Shown: positions 28,301-36,352 of the stretch, in pieces
Position numbering within the stretch: the first letter of the stretch is position 1
Layout of the letters: every line of letters begins with the position of its first letter
Source of the DNA: Candidatus Sumerlaea chitinivorans
GTDB lineage: Bacteria > Sumerlaeota > Sumerlaeia > Sumerlaeales > Sumerlaeaceae
Assembly (NCBI GenBank): GCA_003290465.1
Contig: CP030759.1
Location: forward strand, 474,672 to 538,671
Length of the DNA stretch: 64,000 bases
Reading direction: 5' to 3'
Position numbers and translations under genes: made by a program
Notes under the pieces: generated by a model
The model's input: only the letters and a program-made list of their open reading frames with translations
What the model was told of the DNA's origin: nothing
The model's database searches: none

Positions 28301-29439
28301 TGGGCGGCAAACCACTTACCACCGTCATCGACGGGCGCAATCGTTATCCACTGCGACTTCGCTATGCGAGGGATTATCGCGATGACGAGGCATCGCTGCG
28401 CAATATCCTCATCCCAGCCAAGGGCACATCTTCAAGTGGAGCTACTCTCCCCGCTGGCTCAGTTCCCTCGACCGGGATGACAAATCCTTCGGATCCTACG
28501 ATGAGGAGTGACAGCCCCGGAGGTAATTCGGCTGCATCCATGAATGAAGGATCTTCTGCGGGACCCCGTGAGGTAATGCCTCAGGTGACGGGCGGTGGGG
28601 CGATGCCTACTTCCTCTCTGGGGCCGTCGGTCACGCTTGGCGATGTGGCAGACGTGCGCATCGTCGAAGGCCCGGTAATGATTAAGTCGGAAAACGGGCT
28701 TCTTCGTTCTTATGTGCAACTTAATGTGCGTGGGCGGGACCTTGTGGGATTTGTCGAGGAGGCAAAGCGGGCCGTTGAAGAACGTGTCAAATTACCTGAG
28801 GGCGCGTATCTGGAGTGGAGTGGGCAATTCGAACATCAGTTACGAGCTCGCAAAACGCTCCAAATAGTGTTTCCCACGGTCCTGCTTCTCATTTTCGTGA
28901 TCCTTTACATCACTTATAGGGATTTCGGGGATGCTGTACTGATGATGCTTGCTGTGCCGGGCGCCCTTGCTGGCGGGGTGCTCTTCCAAACGCTTTTCGG
29001 GTTCAATTTCAGCGTCGCTGTCTGGGTGGGATATATCGCTTGTTTCGGAATGGCGACAGAAACTGGCATCATCATGCTGGTTTATCTACGCGATGCTATC
29101 GAACAGCGTGGGGGCCTTGCCGCCATCCGTTCCCCCGAAGAGCTCTCCAAGAGTGTCCTGGAAGGCGCAGTTCATCGTTTACGACCCAAGTTACTCACGG
29201 AAGCCACAGCCATAATCGGCCTCGCGCCCATGCTCTGGGCTCACGGAGTTGGGGCAGAGGTCATCCGACCCATGGCTGCCCCTGTTCTGGGCGGGCTGCT
29301 CGTTGCAGACGAAGTCATCGACCTATTCCTGCCAGTGCTCTTCTACCACCTACGGCTGTGGCGTTGGAAGAAACTCCGTGATGCGGGTCTCCTGCACAAC
29401 TCTTCAGCTCCGCAAGTTGACGAAAGGAGTGCTTTCTAA
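25339..29439 (+). CDS. cusA: CusA/CzcA-type heavy-metal RND efflux pump with large inserts
   Basis: This proton-driven inner-membrane pump belongs to the HME-RND family. It has 1366 residues against about 1045 for E. coli CusA. The proton-relay helix reads GILVDQAIVMVENA (Asp401). Three methionines that line the Cu(I)/Ag(I) path in E. coli CusA (M573, M623, M672) have counterparts here at M565 (GTILDM), M615 (PLDMVET) and M909 (RIDML), which supports monovalent copper or silver as substrate. Two inserts explain the extra length: an alpha-helical stretch of about 245 residues (about 635-882) between the PLDMVET strand and the RIDML strand, and a Ser/Gly/Pro-rich linker (about 1029-1097). The stop overlaps the cusB start (TAATG). 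Confidence 0.92.
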   Translation: MIERIIEYSIRTPAVVLILTLGLAVAGIWSLSRTPIDAIPDLSENQVIVFADWMGRSPKEIEEQITYPLSVNLQGLAGVKAIRSSSEFNFSMLNIIFDDSVDFYFARTRVLERLALASAFLPPGVVPYLAPDATALGQVFWYTIEGDGYDLSELRTIQDWFVRYQLNAVPGVAQVSSVGGFAKEYQVDVTPERLRAYNITLGQLMNALASSNLSVGGRVIHKGKAEYLVRSVGWITSLDDIRNTVIETRNGVPIRVGDVATVTVGPQFQRSVLEKDGRQVVGGVVLMRFGENPLEITRRVREKIREIEKGLPPGVRIVPFYDRTPLIEGAIQTVRRTLIEELIVAALAVLLILKHFRSAFIICATLLLAVLASFVMMKLFNIPSNIMSLAGIAISIGILVDQAIVMVENASHYLVRRFGSQPIRGNVTELLIQPCREVGRPIFFSVLIMIVSFLPVFALSGMEGKLFHPLAYTKTFALVGVALISITFVPAAIGLFLRGRLIREEDSAIVRGFIEVYKPVLSFLMPRVRLVSVLFVILCAIGLYLARHTGREFMPPLDEGTILDMPVTAPRISVTQAVDDLKVRDALLRGFPEVESVVGKAGRADTPTDPSPLDMVETIVNLRPKERWPKRMLKFEDAEQLTRFALAELALAKGSALTTQTLVTDSTINKITMNALAQFDATMRHEASSKIAQFEPDLKIEVQSAIAQAILEEIDRANGWIKTPDRESRETLKREIVRLDLPFPLTSRDISSVASTVFETLTKEGWIKDRHSALTASPSLLTKIRRFSREVFTGRAWSLEEHLESVVETQTARMWRSHIRDLNQHLYDLGASAFAQAVAKEMATELSPKMDLSSNTLHTLQEKLQTRFSEKVFLWQKAKADLLQELDTVVRMPGWANIWTQPIINRIDMLATGVRTQVGVKVFGRSVEQIDSVSRQVVEVLRNIPGAVDVVADQNVGKGYVEIEVDRERAARYGVSINDIQDVIEVALGGKPLTTVIDGRNRYPLRLRYARDYRDDEASLRNILIPAKGTSSSGATLPAGSVPSTGMTNPSDPTMRSDSPGGNSAASMNEGSSAGPREVMPQVTGGGAMPTSSLGPSVTLGDVADVRIVEGPVMIKSENGLLRSYVQLNVRGRDLVGFVEEAKRAVEERVKLPEGAYLEWSGQFEHQLRARKTLQIVFPTVLLLIFVILYITYRDFGDAVLMMLAVPGALAGGVLFQTLFGFNFSVAVWVGYIACFGMATETGIIMLVYLRDAIEQRGGLAAIRSPEELSKSVLEGAVHRLRPKLLTEATAIIGLAPMLWAHGVGAEVIRPMAAPVLGGLLVADEVIDLFLPVLFYHLRLWRWKKLRDAGLLHNSSAPQVDERSAF

Positions 29440-31430
29440 TGAATTCCGGACAACCGAATACTCAGACCCAAAACAAGAAATCATGGCAACGTCTCCTATT
29501 CACCTTACGGGTTATCGAAGTACGCTTACGTTTCGTTGCCATCCTCATCATTCTTGGTCTTGCCATTGGTTACTGGGACTATATCGAGAATTGGTATGAA
29601 CATCGTCTGGCCCCACGCAAAGCGGCGCTATCTTCAGCTTCCCAGCCGAGCGAAGAATGGTTCTGCCCGATGCACACTTTTATTGTGCGCTCCGAACCGG
29701 GGAAATGCCCCATCTGTGGCATGCCTCTGACAAAGCGAGCCAAGGGTGAAAAGACCCCACTCCCACCTGGCACCCTTGCGCGGGTCCAGATATCACCTGA
29801 GCGAATTCTGCAAGCAGGGGTACGCGTTGTTCCGGTGACTTATCGCACTCTCATTGACGAGACGCGTGCAGCGGGAACCATCGAAATTGACGAGGAGTCA
29901 CTTGCAAGAATCACTGCGTGGTTCCCCGGACGGATTGAAGATCAGTTTGTGAAGTTCGTGGGCGCATCCGTGCAGAAGGGCGAGCCGCTCGTTACCATTT
30001 ATAGCCCGAAATTCTTGGCTGCAACGCAGGAATTCGTTCACGCTCTGGAGCAACTCCGTGCCGCTTCGTCTGGGCCTTCACAAGAGGCGGAACGAGCTCG
30101 AAGAGTCGTAGAGTACGCTCGACAACGTTTGTTGCTTTCAGGCTTTGAGCCCGACCAACTGGCCGAGATTGAACGGACGGGCACAGCCGGCGACCGAGTC
30201 ACGTACCGGGCAAAGATCTCAGGAATCGTGATCGAGCGTAATGCTTTGCCGGGAGATTACGTTGCCGAAGGACAAACGCTCTTCGTCGTCGCAGATCTCC
30301 AGCGGTTGTGGGTCCAGTTGGCAATCCCAGAGTCGCAATTGTCGCTGCTTCGGTTGGGAATGCCCGTAGAAATTACTTCCGCGGCTTTTCCTAACCAGAT
30401 CTTTTACGGAGAAGTTCAATTTGTTTCCCCCACGGTTGATCCGGCGACACGCACCGTCCGGGCACGCGTAGTACTCTCAAACTCGGAGCTTAAGCTAAAA
30501 CCGGGCATGTTCGTGACGGGAACCCTTCGTTGGCCTGTTGGAGGCATGGAAGAAATCACACAAGAGACGACAGGTGTAACTCATGTTCTCCACGGGCCCG
30601 CCCAAACGACAAGCACCGTGGTGGCCCAGCCGCATCCGTCTGTTTACTACCAATGCGACATGCATCCCGAGGTGGTGAGTCTTCAACCGGGCGATTGCCC
30701 GAAATGTGGCATGCACTTGACTCGGCGCGAAGGGGTGCCTCCAGCAAGTCTGGATTTTGGAACAACAGGCAGCCAGACTTCACTCAAAGCTACTGCGAGC
30801 GTCTACTATCAATGTGACATGTGCCCAGACGTGATTAGCCTTCAACCAGGCGACTGTCCGAAGTGTGGCATGCATCTGACACGCCGGGAGGGAATCCCGC
30901 CCGCAGGGTCTGACGCAGGAACGACTACTTCAAAGAGTGAAGTGGCACTCGTTCCCCACCACCATGGGGCTTCTGCTGGCGAAGGGCCTTGGGAAATCGG
31001 CTATGCGTGTGCAATGCATCCGGGAGATTTAAGGCAACAACCGGGGATCTGCCAGGTTTGCTCGTGTGGCATGCCCACCAAACTCTGGCGAGTGCGAAAG
31101 GTACTCGCAGTTCCAGAGCTGGCGGTTATCGATACCGGCCTACGCAAAATCGTCTATGTGGAGCAAGCCGAAGGCGTCTATGACGCACGCGAAATCAAAG
31201 TGGGAAATCGTGTTGGTGCTTTCTACCCTGTGATCGAGGGCTTGCGTGAGGGCGATAGGGTAGCGGCAGAAGGCGCGTTCTTGATTGACGCTGAATCGCG
31301 ACTCAATCCGTCAGCCAGCGCATTATATTCCGCCCAGTATTCGAAATCGGAAAATGAACCCGAACGGAGAGCGATAGAGTCGTCGCCCTCAGAACAATCG
31401 CATCAAGAAGATCATGCTCATCACCATTAG
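29439..31430 (+). CDS. cusB: CusB-like periplasmic adaptor with four heavy-metal-binding motifs
   Basis: This 663-residue membrane-fusion protein has one N-terminal anchor (about residues 31-48). A first heavy-metal-binding domain follows at C76-M95 (CPMH, then CPICGM). The usual barrel-sandwich, helical-hairpin and beta-barrel parts come next (about 120-365). Between the beta-barrel and the membrane-proximal domain, three further copies are inserted: C406-M425 (CDMHP...CPKCGM), C459-M478 (CDMCP...CPKCGM) and C524-M545 (CAMHP...CSCGM). The chain ends in a His-rich tail (HQEDHAHHH). Typical adaptors of this type have no or one such motif. The protein is expected to deliver Cu(I)/Ag(I) from the periplasm to CusA and to bridge to the TolC channel. 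It is last in the operon. Confidence 0.9.
   Translation: MNSGQPNTQTQNKKSWQRLLFTLRVIEVRLRFVAILIILGLAIGYWDYIENWYEHRLAPRKAALSSASQPSEEWFCPMHTFIVRSEPGKCPICGMPLTKRAKGEKTPLPPGTLARVQISPERILQAGVRVVPVTYRTLIDETRAAGTIEIDEESLARITAWFPGRIEDQFVKFVGASVQKGEPLVTIYSPKFLAATQEFVHALEQLRAASSGPSQEAERARRVVEYARQRLLLSGFEPDQLAEIERTGTAGDRVTYRAKISGIVIERNALPGDYVAEGQTLFVVADLQRLWVQLAIPESQLSLLRLGMPVEITSAAFPNQIFYGEVQFVSPTVDPATRTVRARVVLSNSELKLKPGMFVTGTLRWPVGGMEEITQETTGVTHVLHGPAQTTSTVVAQPHPSVYYQCDMHPEVVSLQPGDCPKCGMHLTRREGVPPASLDFGTTGSQTSLKATASVYYQCDMCPDVISLQPGDCPKCGMHLTRREGIPPAGSDAGTTTSKSEVALVPHHHGASAGEGPWEIGYACAMHPGDLRQQPGICQVCSCGMPTKLWRVRKVLAVPELAVIDTGLRKIVYVEQAEGVYDAREIKVGNRVGAFYPVIEGLREGDRVAAEGAFLIDAESRLNPSASALYSAQYSKSENEPERRAIESSPSEQSHQEDHAHHH
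30645..30734 (+). repeat. Direct repeat copy 1, metal-binding module in cusB
   Basis: This stretch encodes YYQCDMHPEVVSLQ and the following CPKCGMHLTRREG. It matches 30804-30893 over its whole length at both DNA and protein level, with many differences at third codon positions. That pattern suggests an older tandem duplication retained for function. Confidence 0.8.
30804..30893 (+). repeat. Direct repeat copy 2, metal-binding module in cusB
   Basis: This is the second copy of the module at 30645-30734. The His of the CxMHP motif is replaced by Cys (CDMCP), adding one thiol ligand. The two copies are separated by a Ser/Thr/Gly linker of 23 residues. Confidence 0.8.
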
Positions 31431-31454
31431 GGGCTTTTTCAAAACATAAGGCTA

Positions 31455-31509
31455 CAATCACCGTGATTGGCGCCCAAACGCAATTTTGCGTTGAGCTGAA
31501 CTCAGGGCG
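31455..31509 (+). other. Compact structured intergenic segment after cusB
   Basis: Two adjacent foldable units are visible. A hairpin forms from CAATCA (31455-31460) and TGATTG (31464-31469). A possible three-way junction is closed by CGCCC (31471-31475) with GGGCG (31505-31509), and holds the hairpins AACGCA/TGCGTT and GAG/CTC. No T-run follows. It could be a 3'-end stabiliser of the efflux mRNA or chance. Confidence 0.3.
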
Positions 31510-31658
31510 AAGCAAATGAAAGCTTCTTGTTGTGTCGATGGTTTAAGTAGGCATACTCACCGGGCAAGAGTCTGTCGGGGGATGCTTGCTGGAGGGGAGA
31601 CTCTACCGGATTTCTGACTTTACTTTATTCGCGCAACAAGCAGATACGGTTGAGTGGC

Positions 31659-32471
31659 ATGCTGAGGCGGGTTGTTCGATTATATAGTTCAGAGCTGTCG
31701 AAAGTGTTGCGTATGCGCCTGCCGTATCTGGGCGTGGTTTGCAACGCATTGATGGCCTTAATTGCGAAACAAAGCGTAGAAAGCTTTTCGCAACCGGGAG
31801 AACTCACGTTTTCCGGATATTTCTCCGCTTCTCTTAATCTTACTTCCACCCTCACGACGCCTCTGTTTGCTACGATTTTTGCAGCTATGTTAGTTGCGGG
31901 AGAGACTTCACGGGGTACCCTGCGGACGGTTTTGGTTCGGCCACTTAGTCGTTGGGATTTCCTCGTTGCGAAGTTTCTTGTTGCGGTTACCTATCTCATC
32001 GTATTGGTCGCCGCGAACGTTCTGCCTGCGCTGCTCGTAGGGAAGAATTATCCCTTACAAAGTGCATTCGATCGAAATATTGAGATTCCGCCAGCCAGCG
32101 AGCAGGCTGTGATTTATCTCACAGCCATTGGGTTGGCCCTTATCCCCCAGATCGCTGCACTCGCGTTTGGGTTTGTGATTAGCGTAATTGCGAAGAATGC
32201 TGGCACAGCCGTGGGTATGGCAGTTGGTCTGCTGTTAAGCGTTCAGGCTGCCAAGGAGTTCGTGCAGATTGGGGAGGTGGAAGTGCGGCGTTACGTCTTC
32301 TCGTCGTATTTTGATGAGCCATTTCGAATCGCCAGCACGAAAATTTCCGGTGTTTATGAGGTGTGGAGCCAAGAGCGCATCTATCTTCTACTTGCGACAA
32401 GTCTTGCTACGATCGTGATTTGCCTCGTCATTAGCTTTTGGACATTTCTGAGGCGAGATCTCAACGGGTAG
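31659..32471 (+). CDS. ABC-2 family transporter permease (orphan)
   Basis: This integral membrane protein of about 270 residues has six hydrophobic segments. It contains the ABC-2 coupling region GETSRGTLRTVLVRPLSRWDFLVAKFL after the second segment (positions about 86-113), similar in layout to bacitracin/Nod-type export permeases. No ATPase gene lies next to it, so it must use an ATP-binding partner encoded elsewhere or be a remnant of a larger cluster. The open frame begins at a TTG (31650), but ATG 31659 is the more likely start; neither has a strong ribosome-binding site. The cargo is unknown. Confidence 0.75.
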   Translation: MLRRVVRLYSSELSKVLRMRLPYLGVVCNALMALIAKQSVESFSQPGELTFSGYFSASLNLTSTLTTPLFATIFAAMLVAGETSRGTLRTVLVRPLSRWDFLVAKFLVAVTYLIVLVAANVLPALLVGKNYPLQSAFDRNIEIPPASEQAVIYLTAIGLALIPQIAALAFGFVISVIAKNAGTAVGMAVGLLLSVQAAKEFVQIGEVEVRRYVFSSYFDEPFRIASTKISGVYEVWSQERIYLLLATSLATIVICLVISFWTFLRRDLNG

Positions 32472-32655
32472 CACTCTTGCAGCTTGGGGGGTGCTCCAGT
32501 CTGCAGTTTCTACCTTGCCGTCCTCAGATCAGTAGGGGCGTGCAGCGGTGGAATCCTATCCGAATTCCCCAGCAAGCATCGAGTGTGCCGCGTGGCCCTT
32601 TTTTGTGTCCTACCCCGTACTCTCAAAAGCCTCTGCACAGGTCGCATGATATGAG

Positions 32656-33699
32656 CTACTCGAGGGTTGGGCGAAAACTGTAGATGAACTTATCAATCAA
32701 ATCTGCTTGCTGGTCGAACACACTTGCTGGCCCTTCCACGCACACAAGTTTGCCGACCCCATCCACAACAAAGGCTTGAATTCGCCCCCGATAAAGTTGC
32801 TCGGGCTTATCTCGTTGGGCGGCTCGAACATAGGAGTAGGTGTAATCGCGTCCTTCAATGTCCCCATCAAAGACTTTGAGTTTCTTTTCGACGTTTACGG
32901 GACCTTTTGCGAGCGTCCCCACGTAATTCAGGTAATCTTTGATCTGTACGTAAGCTGGCGGGTCCGTGGGGTCGGAGCTTTTGATCTCAGGTGCAGCCCA
33001 AACGCGTGCTTCAAGAGGCACATCCGCTGGCGGGACACCGACGGCGCCATCTCCGTTGCGGGCAATCTTGTAATCCCAATTCTTCGGCCAACGGATTCGA
33101 AAACCGTACTGTTGATTCACGTAAAGGGGATTTTTGGTCTGGACGCGCGTTGTTGCAATGTCAGCTTTGGCTGGCTGGGTTACCGCCAAGCCAAGGTCTG
33201 TAGCGTAGCGCTCAAGCTGTTTTGCGAAGGCTTCAAGGTCAAAATCCGGAACCTGACGGGCTCGGTCCTTCCGCACGACGAGTAATTGGTAAGGCCGACC
33301 TTCTTCCAACAGGTTGTCTGAGGACACAAACACCGGCAGGGTAACTTGCCGCTGCGAAAGGATTTCCTCCACAACGTCCGCAAGCTCCTCACGTTCTACA
33401 ACCACAATCGCGTAAATCGGGACACTGGAACCGAGACGTTGTGTTGCCCAACTTTGCAACTCTTGAAGTCTCCCATAATTGTTAGGATCGTGCCTAAACA
33501 CGAGGACGCCAGCAAGCGGACTTTCTAAAAGCATGGGGTCGGCGCTTCCAAGCGCTTGCAACTCGTTGTCCTCGAAAAAGCCAGAGGCGGGTTTGAACGC
33601 AAACGCGTGAGTAAGGCCCATCAAGCTTAGCGTTAGGCACAGGACAGTAACCAACAATCTTCCCGCCCACCAACTTCTGTTAAACGATTTCGAGCTCAT
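32656..33699 (-). CDS. Secreted protein with thioredoxin-like and PsbP-like regions, unknown function
   Basis: This protein of about 347 residues has a clear signal peptide (LLVTVLCLTLSLMGLTHAFA, cleavage after about residue 34). The next 130 residues look like a thioredoxin-like fold: a beta strand (GVLVFRHDP), helix, strand (VPIYAIVVVE), helix, then TLPVFVSSDN. It has no CxxC, so it is not an oxidoreductase of the usual kind. The C-terminal half has a YGFRIRWPKNWDYK segment like that of PsbP/DUF1795-type lipid- or metal-site proteins. The ATG at 33699 overlaps the glgC stop and has a GGAG upstream, so it is coupled to glgC. Function unknown. Confidence 0.7.
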   Translation of the reverse strand: MSSKSFNRSWWAGRLLVTVLCLTLSLMGLTHAFAFKPASGFFEDNELQALGSADPMLLESPLAGVLVFRHDPNNYGRLQELQSWATQRLGSSVPIYAIVVVEREELADVVEEILSQRQVTLPVFVSSDNLLEEGRPYQLLVVRKDRARQVPDFDLEAFAKQLERYATDLGLAVTQPAKADIATTRVQTKNPLYVNQQYGFRIRWPKNWDYKIARNGDGAVGVPPADVPLEARVWAAPEIKSSDPTDPPAYVQIKDYLNYVGTLAKGPVNVEKKLKVFDGDIEGRDYTYSYVRAAQRDKPEQLYRGRIQAFVVDGVGKLVCVEGPASVFDQQADLIDKFIYSFRPTLE

Positions 33700-34988
33700 T
33701 CGCACTTCTCCGATTTCTCACCTCTTGGCATGATTGTTACACCCGAGCCGAGGTCACTTGCGGGATAGTCCGTGGCTTTTGTCTCTGGGAAGATGAGCAC
33801 GTTGCGGCCAAGTCGGCAACCCCGTGGGACGACAGCATTTTTACCAATTACGGTGATTCCGGTGTCCAAAAGATGCGGAAATTCGCGGTTTGGAGTGTTT
33901 TCTCCAACGCCAATGACGCAGTTCGGTTCAATAGTGCAGTTTTTATCCACGATAACACGTTCAAGCTGGCATTGGGGCCCCACGACGGAATTGTTCATGA
34001 TTATGGAATCACGCACAACGCTATCCCGCGCCACGTGCACGCCGGCAAACAAGATCGAATTTGTGACTTCGCCCTCGACCACGCATCCTCGTGCTACGTA
34101 GCTATTCGTCACCTTGGCCGTGGAAGCGATGCGGGCAGGAAGATCGTTCGCAAGCCGCGGGTCGAAATAATTTGTCCGCAATCGCCACCCCGAAAGATCA
34201 AGTCCTGAGGAGGGATCAAGAGACTCCATGTTTGCGGCCCAATACGACTCGATGGTCCCGACGTCTCGCCAGTAATCACTGAATTCGTATGCGTAGACGC
34301 GATCTTGCGCCACCATGGCAGGGATGACATTCATCCCGAAATCGTGCTTGCTTCGGTCGTCCGCAGCATCTTCGCGCAACCGCCGTAGCAATACGTCTGT
34401 GGTGAAAACATAAATACCGAGCGAGGCAAGGTTCGACACGGGGTTGGACTTGGGCTTCTCCTGAAACCGCAGAATGCGCCCATCCTCCGTGAGCTCTGCA
34501 ACACCGAATCGCGACGTTTCCTCCCACGGGACGCGTTGCATGGCAATTGTAAGGTCGGCTTTTGTCCGGGCATGTTGTTCGATCAATTCGAGGTAATTCA
34601 TTCGGTAAATGTGGTCACCCGATAAGACAAGAACGTAATCCGGATCAAAGCGCGCCAAGAAGTTTCTATTTTGCCAAACCGCATCGGCGGTTCCTGCATA
34701 CCAATCGCTGTCGGCTTCGCCTGTTGCAGGCGGCAGAATGCGCCCGTTGCGTCCCCGTCCCGTGAACCCCCACCATTCTCCGTTCCCGAAGTGCTCCATG
34801 AGCGAGTAGGGTTTATACTGGGTAAGAATGCCGATGTAGGGAATCTCAGCGTGCATCACATTGCTAAGGGTAAAGTCGATAATTCGATAGGCGCCCCCAA
34901 ATGGCACGGCAGGCTTAGCTCGGTGTTGGGATAAGATCGAAAGGCGAGACCCTTGCCCGCCAGCCAACAACATTGCAACCACTCTCAT
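33696..34988 (-). CDS. glgC: Glucose-1-phosphate adenylyltransferase
   Basis: This 430-residue enzyme makes ADP-glucose from glucose-1-phosphate and ATP, the committed step of glycogen synthesis. The nucleotidyl-transfer motif LLAGGQGSRL lies at the N-terminus. It is followed by the substrate region DSDWYAGTADAVWQN, the LSGDHIYRMNY block, the sugar-phosphate-binding FQEKPK, and a C-terminal left-handed beta-helix of hexapeptide repeats. The start MRVVAMLLAGG at 34988 matches the family N-terminus; the frame is open 72 bases further without a supported start. The stop overlaps the next gene by an ATGA. No other glycogen gene is in the window, though a GT4 glycosyltransferase is encoded upstream on the same strand. 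Confidence 0.95.
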   Translation of the reverse strand: MRVVAMLLAGGQGSRLSILSQHRAKPAVPFGGAYRIIDFTLSNVMHAEIPYIGILTQYKPYSLMEHFGNGEWWGFTGRGRNGRILPPATGEADSDWYAGTADAVWQNRNFLARFDPDYVLVLSGDHIYRMNYLELIEQHARTKADLTIAMQRVPWEETSRFGVAELTEDGRILRFQEKPKSNPVSNLASLGIYVFTTDVLLRRLREDAADDRSKHDFGMNVIPAMVAQDRVYAYEFSDYWRDVGTIESYWAANMESLDPSSGLDLSGWRLRTNYFDPRLANDLPARIASTAKVTNSYVARGCVVEGEVTNSILFAGVHVARDSVVRDSIIMNNSVVGPQCQLERVIVDKNCTIEPNCVIGVGENTPNREFPHLLDTGITVIGKNAVVPRGCRLGRNVLIFPETKATDYPASDLGSGVTIMPRGEKSEKCE

Positions 34989-35085
34989 GCGCTTGACCGT
35001 CCCTGTACGAGTTTCAGCAATAATGGAACAGCGCCAGCAAATGCCTGCAAGCAAGAACACGTAAATGCAGCCACCTCACTTCAGA

Positions 35086-36222
35086 TCAGTGCTGGGATGG
35101 TGGGCTCACAGCGGTCAGTCGATCACTGCTCCCGTAACGAGAAAGGCGATGAACCAGATCGGCAAAGCGTTGCTTAAACAGACTCCGATCGAACTGTCTC
35201 GCATGTTCCCGGAGGTGCTCTGAATCAAATTCGTATTGGCTGAACCGGGTAACAGTTTCCGCCAAAGCCTCTGGTGTCTGCTCCTCGAAGAAAAGGCCGG
35301 TTTCGAACTCGACGACGGTCTCAAGTGCTCCACCTCGGCGCAGCGCAATCACAGGACATCCTGCCGCCATTGCTTCCAGTGGGACAATGCCGAAATCCTC
35401 TTCTGTGGGGAAAACAAGAGCTCGTGCACACGAGTAAAGGGCAGCAAGGTCGGAATCGCTCACCCATCCCAAAAACTCGATGTTCGCGCCAGCAAGTCTC
35501 TGGAGATGAGCCGCCTCGGTACCAGTGCCGACGATCTTTAAAGGTAGTCCCAAACGATTAAAGGCCTCGATCGCGACATCCACTCGCTTGTATGGCTCAA
35601 GCGCCGACACAACAAGGTAAAAGTCGGTGGGGGCCCGTTCGATGAGTGCGAACTTGGCCCAATCCACGGGTGGATGGAGCACCATAGCTTCGCGCAAATA
35701 GTACTCACGAATCCGCTGCCGCACAAACTCTGACACGGCGATAAAATGCGTTACACGTTTCGCGCTTTCTCGGTCCCATTGCTGAAGTCCACTTCTCACG
35801 ATGGGCATGACCCAACTGGCAAGGCTCCGTCGCCTCGCAAAGTAATCGTCGTATTTATCCCACACGTAGCGCATGGGCGTGAAACAGTAGCAAATATGCG
35901 GGGTCGTTGGGGGATCGGGTGCGACTCCCTTCGCCACGCAGTGAGAAGTCGAGATCACCAGATCGTAATTCTCGATAGGAAGAGACTCGACCGCATGCGG
36001 CAAAATCGGGAGGAACCAGCGATAAAACCGCCGAGCTACGGGCATCAGGCGGGGCAGCCACCATTCCCGAACGTTCATTGTTCGGATGATGGGTGAGACT
36101 TTCTCGGGCTCAAAGAAAAGCGTGTAAACGTCGGCGTCAGGATAAAGTTCGCACAACACCTCGAAGACCTTTTCTCCGCCGCGCATTCCGTTCAGCCAGT
36201 CATGAATGAGCGCAACTCGCAT
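35086..36222 (-). CDS. GT4-family glycosyltransferase
   Basis: This 379-residue two-domain GT-B enzyme has the retaining GT4 motif E-x7-E at E275 and E283 (EDFGIVPLE). The N-terminal domain contains HICYCFTPMRYVWD at 109-122, a segment typical of mannosyl- or related transferases for polysaccharide side chains. It is expected to be cytoplasmic, using a nucleotide sugar to extend a lipid-linked or glycogen-like glycan. The start MRVALIHDWLNG at 36222 is chosen by family N-terminus; the longer frame runs through a structured region with a terminator and is not credible as protein. It lies upstream of glgC on the same strand, so it may be co-transcribed with it. Confidence 0.88.
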   Translation of the reverse strand: MRVALIHDWLNGMRGGEKVFEVLCELYPDADVYTLFFEPEKVSPIIRTMNVREWWLPRLMPVARRFYRWFLPILPHAVESLPIENYDLVISTSHCVAKGVAPDPPTTPHICYCFTPMRYVWDKYDDYFARRRSLASWVMPIVRSGLQQWDRESAKRVTHFIAVSEFVRQRIREYYLREAMVLHPPVDWAKFALIERAPTDFYLVVSALEPYKRVDVAIEAFNRLGLPLKIVGTGTEAAHLQRLAGANIEFLGWVSDSDLAALYSCARALVFPTEEDFGIVPLEAMAAGCPVIALRRGGALETVVEFETGLFFEEQTPEALAETVTRFSQYEFDSEHLREHARQFDRSLFKQRFADLVHRLSRYGSSDRLTAVSPPSQH

Positions 36223-36304
36223 GACTTTGTAACGGTGGGCAGGTTGCGCTCGAGGGTAAAGGGAAAACAGGCCTTTTTTCAGCAAGGGCAAAGGCCGATT
36301 GAGC

Positions 36305-36352
36305 AAAAAAATAGACCGGGCACCGGCAGATAGATTGCGATGCCGGTGCCCG
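36305..36352 (-). terminator. Strong intrinsic terminator upstream of the GT4 gene
   Basis: A 12-bp stem (36317-36328 with 36341-36352) with a 12-base loop is followed on the minus strand by GGTCTA and seven T residues (36306-36312 on the + strand are A). It ends transcripts coming from the right, 83 bases before the GT4 start. It could be a plain terminator, the 3' end of a small RNA, or an attenuator. Confidence 0.85.
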
